Below, one piece after another: positions 1 to 6,197 of a DNA stretch of 13,021 nt. Numbering within the stretch: position 1 is the first letter of the stretch; every line of letters begins with the position of its first letter. The stretch comes from Halobacteriales archaeon QS_9_67_15. GTDB taxonomy: Archaea > Halobacteriota > Halobacteria > Halobacteriales > Haloarculaceae. Location: assembly GCA_003023165.1 (NCBI GenBank), contig PXSD01000056.1:1-13021 (forward strand). The letters run 5' to 3'. Position numbers and translations under genes: made by a program. Under the pieces are notes generated by a model that was given only the letters and a program-made list of their open reading frames with translations, ran no database searches and was not told the DNA's origin.

Positions 1-588
1 CAACACTTCCGGCTCGCAGGCCAGCATCATCGCGATGACCGCCCGTTGGCGCATGCCACCGGAGAACTCGTGCGGGTACTCCCCTAGTCGGCGCGAGGCA
101 TCCGGGATCTGGACCGCTTCGAGCAGGTCGATCGCCTCCTCGCGGGCGGCTTCACCGGTGATCCCGCGGTTGACCTTGAGCGCCTCTCGGATCTGGTTGC
201 CGACCGTGAACACCGGGTTCAGCGAGGACAGCGGGTCCTGGAACACCATGCCGATCCCGCTCCCTCGCATGTTCTGGTACTCTGTAGTGTTGTAGCCGGT
301 GATCTCTTCGCCTTTGAACTCGATCGACGAACCCGCCAGGACCTCACCGGGGTCTTCGATCAGCCCCATGATGGAGCGAGCGGTGACGCTCTTGCCCGAG
401 CCGGACTCGCCCACGAGGCCAACCGTCTCGCCTTCGTAGAGGTCGATGTCGATTCCGTCGACCGCCCGGATCGTCTCCCGGTCCGTCCGGAAGACGGTCC
501 GGAGGTTCTGGACGGAGAGGACCGGTTCCTCGCCTTCTCGGCCGGCCGGCGCGTCTCTGTGACGCGCCTCAGAACGCGGGGAACTCAT
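1..588 (-). CDS. dppD: Dipeptide/oligopeptide ABC transporter ATPase, DppD-like (partial, runs off left edge)
   Basis: This is the ATP-hydrolysing subunit of a peptide-class ABC importer, acting on the cytoplasmic face of the two permeases encoded upstream. The 196 codons present hold the Walker A motif GESGSGKS (residues 60-67), the Q-loop in MVFQDP, and the signature FSGGMRQR. Walker B falls at the left edge, where MMLACEPEVL leads into it. The order and wording of these motifs are typical of DppD/OppD rather than sugar-type ATPases. The C-terminal part, which in this family carries an Fe-S or OppD/DppD C-terminal motif, is outside the window. The ATG overlaps the TGA of the upstream permease gene as ATGA, a sign of translational coupling. 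The first 21 residues are a polar extension before the ABC domain begins at EPVLSVQNL. The transported substrate cannot be read from this subunit. Confidence 0.93.
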   Translation of the reverse strand, partial: MSSPRSEARHRDAPAGREGEEPVLSVQNLRTVFRTDRETIRAVDGIDIDLYEGETVGLVGESGSGKSVTARSIMGLIEDPGEVLAGSSIEFKGEEITGYNTTEYQNMRGSGIGMVFQDPLSSLNPVFTVGNQIREALKVNRGITGEAAREEAIDLLEAVQIPDASRRLGEYPHEFSGGMRQRAVIAMMLACEPEVL

Positions 589-2132
589 CCTGCGGTCCCC
601 CCTGCGGCCGCTTCCTCTTCAGCGCCGCCCTCGCTCTCGGGGTCGATAGCGTCGCGAATCCCGTCACCGAAGGCGTTCAGCCCGGTGACGAGGACGACGA
701 TCATCGTCCCCGGGATGAACGCGATGTGCCACGACTGGGTGGAGACGTACTCGCGCCCCATCGAGATGGCCCGGCCCCAGGCGGGGGTCGGTGGGTTGAT
801 CCCCAGTCCGCTCCCGATGAACGAGAGCGCGGACAGTGCGATCACGATACTACCGACCGACATCGAGCCGTAGATGAGCAAGTACGGAAGGACGTAGGGA
901 AGCATGTGTTTTCGCATCGTGACACTCGGTCGCTGGCCGAAGCTGCGTGCCGCGTCGATCCACTCCTCTTCGGAGACCTGCAGTGCGGGACCACGGACTG
1001 CCCGCCACAGTCCGGGCCAGCTCGTGGCCCCGAATACGAGCGCGAGCAGGAACCCGCCGTTGAACACGCCGGCGAGCCAGTGTCCCTGGAACGCCATCGC
1101 GACCATCAACAGCAACAGTAGTTGTGGAATCGACGTTATTCCGTCCGCCGCGAGGATCGTCGCGAGGTCGACGATCCCCTTGTAGTACGCCGAGGCGAGC
1201 GACATGATGATCGCGATCAGCCCGGCGAATATTATCGAGAGCGCCGAGACCGTCAACGAAATACGCGCTCCCATCGCGATGAACGTGAACAGGTCACGCC
1301 CGTTTGTCAGCGTCCCGAACGGGTGGAAGCGACCGAAGTCGTCGTAGGACATCGGCCCGACGTTCTGGTTACCGTTGCCCTTGGATTTGGAGTTGAAGTT
1401 CGCGTCGCCGACGAAGGCGGTCTCGACCTCTCCGCTCTCGGAGTCGAAGTACTGGATCTCGTGGCTGTACGGCGACTCGATGTTCTGTCCGACGGTCGTC
1501 GGACCCAACGCCGGGGCGAACAGCGCCATCGTCGTGAACACCAAAACGACGATAATACCGAACTGCGCCCAGCGGTGGTCACGAAGTCTGTCGACCACGT
1601 CGTCGCGGGGGCTCCAGTCGGCGTTTCGGTAGTGCGTCCGGAAGACGTCCCAGCCGCGAAACGCCCAGTACGCGATGGCGCCCGCGTACACGTACACGAG
1701 CGTCGCGCGGATTGCCCACGCGATACCGGGTTCGAGTCCCATGAAGGTGTTCTCCCACGCCCCGTCGGCGCTCGTCTGGTACCCCTGATTCGGGATGGTT
1801 TCGCGGGAGAGCAGTGTCGGGAGACTGTTTGCAGTACTCCGGAAGCCGTCGAGCACGCCGCTCGCCGACTGCTGAAACCCGAGAACGGTTTTTGCACCAG
1901 CCTGGGAGAAGAGGCCGACAGTCACCTCGACGAGCGCGCTGACGCCGACGAGCGCCGAATCGAGCACCAGCAAGACGCCCGCGAGGAACGCACCGAACTC
2001 CAGCGCGAGCAGTCCGAGCGCGACCGCACTCCACGTCAGGGCGGGCATCGGGTTCGCCAGTACGCGGTCACGAAGCGTCGTTTCGTCTCGAAGGTCGCGT
2101 TCGTCCGTCGTGTCGGTGACAGTCGCACACAT
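585..2132 (-). CDS. dppC: ABC transporter permease, DppC-like, with long N-terminal extension
   Basis: This is an inner-membrane permease subunit of a peptide-class importer. The canonical DppC region starts near residue 182 with a first helix (about 190-208, ending LFAPALG). The family motif HPFGTLTNGRDLF (270-282) and GARISL (288-293) follow. The EAA loop that docks with the ATPase is DAARSFG...KHMLP (393-412), and the end FGDGIRDAIDP (488-498) is classical. The protein has 515 residues against roughly 300 for the family. The excess is mostly an N-terminal region of about 180 residues with hydrophobic stretches near 32-65 and 135-158, plus a polar loop near 214-265 rich in Asn, Ser and Gly. 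The tail is acidic and Ala/Gly-rich. The start lies 4 bases after the stop of the dppB-like gene, and the stop overlaps the dppD start. Family assignment is firm; the job of the extension is unknown. Confidence 0.94.
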   Translation of the reverse strand: MCATVTDTTDERDLRDETTLRDRVLANPMPALTWSAVALGLLALEFGAFLAGVLLVLDSALVGVSALVEVTVGLFSQAGAKTVLGFQQSASGVLDGFRSTANSLPTLLSRETIPNQGYQTSADGAWENTFMGLEPGIAWAIRATLVYVYAGAIAYWAFRGWDVFRTHYRNADWSPRDDVVDRLRDHRWAQFGIIVVLVFTTMALFAPALGPTTVGQNIESPYSHEIQYFDSESGEVETAFVGDANFNSKSKGNGNQNVGPMSYDDFGRFHPFGTLTNGRDLFTFIAMGARISLTVSALSIIFAGLIAIIMSLASAYYKGIVDLATILAADGITSIPQLLLLLMVAMAFQGHWLAGVFNGGFLLALVFGATSWPGLWRAVRGPALQVSEEEWIDAARSFGQRPSVTMRKHMLPYVLPYLLIYGSMSVGSIVIALSALSFIGSGLGINPPTPAWGRAISMGREYVSTQSWHIAFIPGTMIVVLVTGLNAFGDGIRDAIDPESEGGAEEEAAAGGTAG

Positions 2133-2136
2133 CGTC

Positions 2137-3207
2137 TTACTCGGTGCCCCCCTCGAGACCGATCCGCGGGTCGATGACCGTGTACGCGATGTCCTGTGCG
2201 ATGTTAAAGAAGACGAGTATCAGGATGAACACGTAGGTGAGCGCCCCGATTATCGGTACGTCCGAGGCGAAGATGGCCGAGAGATAGAGGTTCCCCATCC
2301 CTCTGATCCCGAAGACGAGCTCGACGAGTAGCGACCCGCCGATGAGCAGGTAGAACTCGCCCATTATTACCGGGAGAAGTGGTATCATGGCGTTTCTGGC
2401 GACGTGCTTCCCGATGATCGTCTTGGTGGAGAGGCCCTTGGCCTTCGCCGTTTCGATGTACGGGGCGTTGATGCTTTCGAGGACAGCGGTTCGGCCGATA
2501 CGGACTTCGTTCCCCATCGATGACGACCCGAGCACCAGCGCGGCGGGAAGGATCCACTTGAACGCGACCGCCCAGTTGTAGAAGTTGGGCACCGGGACCG
2601 ATATCCCGCCGAGCGCGACGCTACCGAGCATGTTCTTGAGGGCGTTCGACGTTCCGATGACTTCGGTCGGTATGAGGAACCCCCTGTAGAACGACAGGGC
2701 ACCGCCGGCCGAGAGAAGCCCGGCGAGCATGACTGCCAACCAGAAGTTGGGCATGGCACGCCAGACGATGCCGCCGAACGAGGCGGTGTAGTCGCCCCAC
2801 GTGTTCGAGCGGAGTCCGGCGTACAGCCCGAGCGGGATGCCCACCAGGAGTGCGATGACGACCGACCAGAAGCCGAGCCAGACCGTCGCGGGCATCCGCT
2901 CCCAGACGAGTGTACCCACCGACTGCCCGCGCGTGACGACCCACGACTGGCCGAAGTTGAACGTGATCGTGTCGACGAGGAAGTTCTTGTACTGAATCCA
3001 CAGCGGTACGGGCGTCCCGTCGGGATACCGGATGCCGAGCGCGACTGCTACCTGCCGAGCCGTCTCCGGGTCGGCGTCGCGGCCGAGGATCGCCGTCATC
3101 GGATCGAACGGCGAGAGGTAGAGGATCAGGAACGTCATCGTGAGACCGAACAGTACCACTGGCACCCCGAGGACGAGCCGTTTCGCGAGATACAGGAGTT
3201 TGTTCAT
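2137..3207 (-). CDS. dppB: ABC transporter permease, DppB-like
   Basis: This is the first permease subunit of the peptide-class importer, forming the membrane channel with the DppC-like partner. It starts with a typical DppB opening: a basic residue pair, a long helix (about 11-31) and YLSPFDPMT, the counterpart of the usual LxPGDP motif. The EAA loop is IETAKAKGLS followed by KHVARNAMIPLLP (251-279). The GSLLVELVFGIRGMG segment (291-304) and the terminal YTVIDPRIG (342-350) are family hallmarks. About six helices are visible, and the length (356) is near the family norm. The ATG is preceded on the minus strand by GGAG with an 8-base gap, a good archaeal Shine-Dalgarno site that supports internal initiation on a polycistronic message. 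A gap of 119 bases separates it from the binding-protein gene upstream. Confidence 0.95.
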   Translation of the reverse strand: MNKLLYLAKRLVLGVPVVLFGLTMTFLILYLSPFDPMTAILGRDADPETARQVAVALGIRYPDGTPVPLWIQYKNFLVDTITFNFGQSWVVTRGQSVGTLVWERMPATVWLGFWSVVIALLVGIPLGLYAGLRSNTWGDYTASFGGIVWRAMPNFWLAVMLAGLLSAGGALSFYRGFLIPTEVIGTSNALKNMLGSVALGGISVPVPNFYNWAVAFKWILPAALVLGSSSMGNEVRIGRTAVLESINAPYIETAKAKGLSTKTIIGKHVARNAMIPLLPVIMGEFYLLIGGSLLVELVFGIRGMGNLYLSAIFASDVPIIGALTYVFILILVFFNIAQDIAYTVIDPRIGLEGGTE

Positions 3208-3215
3208 GGCGTAGT

Positions 3216-3219
3216 CTCC
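3216..3219 (-). promoter_or_regulatory. Ribosome binding site of the dppB-like gene
   Basis: GGAG on the minus strand lies 8 bases before the ATG at 3207 and matches the archaeal anti-Shine-Dalgarno CCUCC. It fixes the dppB start and suggests that this gene is translated from a long message begun at the binding-protein promoter. Confidence 0.55.
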
Positions 3220-3270
3220 GTTGATCGGGTAGTTATCTCTCTATGCGAACCGCGTAGTAAACAGCCTGTC

Positions 3271-3298
3271 GTCTTCGTACCGGGGGTCATCTGAAGAC
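3271..3298 (-). other. Possible stem-loop between binding-protein and permease genes
   Basis: GTCTTC (3271-3276) and GAAGAC (3293-3298) form a 6-base-pair stem around a 16-base loop, midway in the 119-base gap between the binding-protein stop and the dppB start. Such a structure could lower permease expression relative to the binding protein, or protect the upstream message. The stem is short and could be chance. Confidence 0.25.
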
Positions 3299-3326
3299 GC
3301 CGCTGGAAACGAGTGGTGCGGCGGTC

Positions 3327-5258
3327 CTACTGGCCCTGGACGTGCTGGTCGTACGCTTCGACCCCGCCCGGGAAGATCTGCGGCGGCGTCAGGTGGAAGG
3401 CCGGCTCGTAGCGGTCCTTGAAGACGTTCGTCATGAACTCCTGACGGTTGATGACGTACGCCATCGCCTGGCGGACTGCCTTCGGAGTCTCTTCCATGTT
3501 GAAGCCGATGTAGAACGTCCCGAGTTCGGGCACCTTGGTGTAGTTAACCGTCTCCCCGTTCTCGAGGTCGTAGGTCCCCAGTTCGCGGCCGATATCGTCC
3601 GTCTCCTCGACGGACACGCTGTCGGCCTGGTACTGCGAGGTCGGCACGCCGCCGACGTCCGCGTTCTGGTTGAGGAAGCGGTTGTACGTCGCCTGCGTTT
3701 CGCTGAGGATCGCGTAGTCGATGCCGTCGAAGCTGGCACCCTCGCCGTGGTAGTCGTCGAAGGTGTCCATCACGAACTCGCCACCGTTGCCGGACTCCCA
3801 GTTGACGAACTCGAAGGGGCCACAGCCGACCGGGTTCTGGGAGAACTCCTCCCACTCCATCTCGCCGTCGTACCCCTCGATGTCGCCGACGATGCCTTCC
3901 GGCACCGCGGAGAACGCCCCGTAGGCGAGTACGGACAGCGAGAAGCCGAACGGATCGCCCGTGGTGATTTCGAGCGTGTAGTCGTCCGTCGCCTCGACGC
4001 CGATGGAGTCGAGGACGACGTTTCCGTCGCCGTCGGTCTCGTGTTCGATCCCCATGACGCTCACCGGGAACCGGGCGTTCGTCGAGTTCGACGACGCCAT
4101 CAGGCGCTTGATCGAGTACTCGAAGTCGGCGGCGGTCAAGTCGGAGCCGTCGTGAAACGTGACGCCCTCCTTGAGCGTGAACGTGTAGGTCCGGAAGTCC
4201 TCGCTGAGTTCGTACTCCGTCGCCAGGAGGTTCTCGACCTCTGTGGTTCCGTTCCGGTAGTTGGTCAGGGCGTCGAACATGTCCATGATCTTCCCGCCAC
4301 TGGCCGTGTTCCCGGATGCGATCGGGTCGAGGCTACTGAACGTCGACGATGTCGCCGACAGCCGGTCCTTGCCCTCGATCCCGGCCACACTGTTGTTCGC
4401 CTTCGCACGGGACGAACCCATCGGACCGGGTGGGTTGAAGTCGACGTAATCGTACCACATGTCCTCCCCGACCGACTGGTACAGCGGGAGGAGTGCCGCT
4501 TCCTGCCACATGCCCTCTTCCATGTTCACCGCGGCCTCGCCACGGATCTGGGCGGCCTCCTCGGTGTCCTGGGGGTTGTTCTCGATGCGGTCGAACTGCT
4601 CGGTCATGAACTGGCGGACCTCCTCGTCGGCGTTCGCGTCTTCGGACCAGAAGAGTCGCGCACCGTTCGCGTTCTCGTTCTCGACGTAGACAGTGTTGTC
4701 CGGGTCGAGGAGCTGGATGAAGTTCTGCGGACCGGGGTAGTCGGCGATCCACCCGAGCGTGTAGGCCATGTGATTGCCGTTGCGGGTGGTCTCCAGCAGC
4801 GGCGAGAACGCGGCTTCGCTCTGGTTCATGTCGATGTACGCCGACTCCAGTCGGGAGGCGATCGTACTCCCCATCTCCGACCACGTCGGGCTGGTGTACT
4901 GGAGCCAGTCCAGCTCGAACCGTTCGTCGTCGCCGTATCCAGCCTCCTCCATTACCGCCTGGGCCTCGCCGATCATCGTCTCGTTGACCCCGTACGGATA
5001 CCCGTTTATCGTGATCGTTTCGCTGTCGGTGTCTGTTTCTCCGCCCCCGTCACCGTCCATTCCGTCACCGTCACCATCACCGTCACCGTCACTGTCACCG
5101 TCCATTCCGTCACCGCCACCATCTTCGCCACTCGCTTCCGTGTCAGTTTCTCCACCATCGGAACCACACCCGGCGACCATCGAAGTCAGTGTGGCCACAC
5201 CAGTTGCTTTGAGGAATCGTCGTCGGCTAGTGTCCGAACCGTCGGTGTCGCGAGACAT
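3327..5258 (-). CDS. dppA: Peptide-class ABC substrate-binding lipoprotein (SBP_bac_5), apparently circularly permuted
   Basis: This is an extracellular binding protein that delivers substrate to the permeases encoded downstream. It has a perfect Tat motif SRRRFLK (11-17), a hydrophobic stretch and a lipobox MVAGC (lipid anchor C31), so it is probably exported folded and tethered to the outer face. An acidic Gly/Asp linker (about 32-79) follows. The mature part has SBP_bac_5 segments in the wrong order. Residues 92-275 match the usual C-terminal part: VMEEAGY, GWIADYPGPQNF (169-180), and ALLPLY (255-260). Residues 300-643 match the usual N-terminal and middle parts: LDP, NGTTEVENLLATEYELSED, YTFTLKEGVTFHDG (358-371), NPVGCGPF (475-482), KAVRQAMAYVINR (593-605), LTPPQIFPGG (623-632). 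The protein stops exactly where the VMEEAGY segment would normally follow. Segment order was judged by eye against E. coli DppA. The substrate is unproven; it could be peptides, nickel or sugars. Confidence 0.93.
   Translation of the reverse strand: MSRDTDGSDTSRRRFLKATGVATLTSMVAGCGSDGGETDTEASGEDGGGDGMDGDSDGDGDGDGDGMDGDGGGETDTDSETITINGYPYGVNETMIGEAQAVMEEAGYGDDERFELDWLQYTSPTWSEMGSTIASRLESAYIDMNQSEAAFSPLLETTRNGNHMAYTLGWIADYPGPQNFIQLLDPDNTVYVENENANGARLFWSEDANADEEVRQFMTEQFDRIENNPQDTEEAAQIRGEAAVNMEEGMWQEAALLPLYQSVGEDMWYDYVDFNPPGPMGSSRAKANNSVAGIEGKDRLSATSSTFSSLDPIASGNTASGGKIMDMFDALTNYRNGTTEVENLLATEYELSEDFRTYTFTLKEGVTFHDGSDLTAADFEYSIKRLMASSNSTNARFPVSVMGIEHETDGDGNVVLDSIGVEATDDYTLEITTGDPFGFSLSVLAYGAFSAVPEGIVGDIEGYDGEMEWEEFSQNPVGCGPFEFVNWESGNGGEFVMDTFDDYHGEGASFDGIDYAILSETQATYNRFLNQNADVGGVPTSQYQADSVSVEETDDIGRELGTYDLENGETVNYTKVPELGTFYIGFNMEETPKAVRQAMAYVINRQEFMTNVFKDRYEPAFHLTPPQIFPGGVEAYDQHVQGQ
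5049..5115 (-). repeat. Hexamer-based repeat encoding the acidic linker of the binding protein
   Basis: GTCACC-like hexamers (plus-strand reading) run through this stretch and encode alternating Gly-Asp residues. A 22-base unit is present exactly twice, at 5049-5070 and 5094-5115, each encoding a GDGMDGD-type block. The array lies between the lipid anchor and the folded domain, so length changes in steps of six bases would keep frame and only alter the tether. Confidence 0.8.
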
Positions 5259-5280
5259 ACTGTGGCATAGCCAACCGTAC

Positions 5281-5290
5281 TACTTAAATT
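5281..5290 (-). promoter_or_regulatory. TATA box of the ABC importer operon
   Basis: On the minus strand AATTTAAGTA is centred about 27 bases before the ATG at 5258, the archaeal spacing for a start site at or very near the ATG. Transcription of the binding-protein gene is therefore probably leaderless and drives the whole operon. Confidence 0.6.
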
Positions 5291-5405
5291 ACGGTGAAAC
5301 CTGCCGCATGTTCCTCCCCAAATCGCTATACTACGGCGGTCGAAAATTATTTTAGATTATATCAAACCCCCTAGTATTATAACAGAGAATCGAAGGGGTT
5401 GAAGG

Positions 5406-5419
5406 GGCTACCTGTAGCC
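5406..5419. repeat. Short inverted repeat GGCTAC-CT-GTAGCC
   Basis: Six-base arms are separated by two bases, giving a dyad suited to a dimeric regulator. It lies about 150 bases upstream of the importer start and about 60 bases past the cyclophilin stop. It could equally be chance or part of the cyclophilin 3' end. Confidence 0.35.
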
Positions 5420-5475
5420 GTTCTCATCTCGCGATAGTAAAACCCCAGGGAACTATCGACGGTGAACGTCCGATA

Positions 5476-6014
5476 TTATCGGTGAATCTCGACGGATTCG
5501 AGCAGAATAGTGTCGATCGGTCGGTCACTCGGGTCGGTCTCGGTGTTCCCTATCGTGTCGACCACGTCCATGCCGTCGGTGACCGCTCCGAAGACAGCGT
5601 GTTTGTCGTCGAGGTGGGGAGGGTGATGAAGAACTGCGAGCCGTTGGTGTCGGGGCCGCGATTGGCCATCGACAGCGTGCCGGGTTCGTCGTGGCGGAGG
5701 TCGGGGTGGAACTCGTCGTCGAAGGTGTAGCCCGGGCCGCCGCGGCCGGTGCCCGTCGGGTCACCAGTTTGGAGCATGAAGTCCTCGATGACACGGTGGA
5801 ACTCGATGTCATCGTACAGCGGGTCGACGCGTTTCTCACCGGTCTCTGGGTCTTCCCAGGCGCCCTCCCCTGGGCCGACCTCGGCGGATTCGTAGTCGGA
5901 CTCGGTCGCGTGGTCGACGAACACCTCGACGGTGTTCGGGACCTTCTCTTCGAACAGTCGCACTTCGATGTCGCCCTCGGAGGTGTAGAGGGTCGCAGTC
6001 AGTTCGTCGCTCAT
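5476..6014 (-). pseudogene. Cyclophilin-type peptidyl-prolyl isomerase, frameshifted
   Basis: Cyclophilins catalyse cis-trans isomerisation of prolyl bonds and assist folding; with no signal peptide, this one would be cytoplasmic. Frame one runs from the ATG at 6014 and contains FHRVIEDFMLQTGDPTGTG (72-90, including the catalytic Arg), SMANRGPDTNGSQFFITL (115-132), and then nonsense to a stop at 5550. A second frame resumes at once with PHLDDKHAVFGAVTDGMDVV and ends EIHR at a TAA at 5476. The lesion is at about 5617-5621. Relatives have two or three residues between ITL and PHLD, so the simplest reading is a loss of about ten bases rather than one. The joined product would be about 180 residues, normal for the family. 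It may be a real pseudogene or a sequence error; the missing residues favour a real deletion. Confidence 0.82.
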
Positions 6015-6117
6015 AAACGAACGGTCGCTCGCCGCCGAGAAAACGCTGGTGGTCCTCGCACGACGTACCCACGCCAGCCCGGCGCGAGACGGTGTGATCG
6101 CGAGTCAGGGGCTGCTC

Positions 6118-6197
6118 ATACTGCCGGCTGTACGTCTGTCCCGAATTTCGCCGTCCCGGGGCGGCGAATATCTTCACGAAGTTACAGCCGGCAGTAT
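6118..6197. repeat. 80-base nested palindromic element
   Basis: Perfect 15-base inverted arms ATACTGCCGGCTGTA (6118-6132) and its complement (6183-6197) enclose a second palindrome, TTCGCCG (6147-6153) with CGGCGAA (6162-6168) around TCCCGGGG. The right arm ends on the first base of the TGA of the TrpD2-like gene. No T-run follows, so an ordinary archaeal oligo-T terminator is not indicated. The architecture suggests a REP-like or miniature inverted-repeat element; the copy number in the genome is unknown. Confidence 0.75.

Larger units (their letters stand above)
5259..5475. other. AT-rich intergenic region upstream of the ABC operon
   Basis: This gap of about 217 bases has no supported gene. 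It contains the operon TATA box near 5285, then an unusually AT-rich block (about 5343-5390) for a GC-rich genome. Tandem 9-base units GAAGGGGTT/GAAGGGGCT (5392-5409) and a short palindrome (5406-5419) follow. The position upstream of a transporter operon suggests regulator binding, but no known operator is recognised. Confidence 0.5.

Noticed and set aside
1122..2177. Plus-strand open frame of 351 codons opposite the DppC-like gene
   Set aside because: Its composition is Arg/Glu-rich antisense, while the opposite strand has the EAA loop and helices of a permease.
3342..5270. Plus-strand open frame of 642 codons antisense to the binding-protein gene
   Set aside because: It mirrors a GC-rich real gene, is full of Val/Arg/Asp with no domain sense, and covers exactly the coding strand's region. 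The minus-strand product has clear family motifs.
5482..5730. Plus-strand 82-codon frame opposite the cyclophilin end
   Set aside because: It is antisense to the conserved cyclophilin C-terminal region and has no homology or promoter.
6118..6197. Nested palindrome as an intrinsic terminator
   Set aside because: No oligo-T tract follows on either strand, and archaeal termination depends on oligo-T rather than hairpins.
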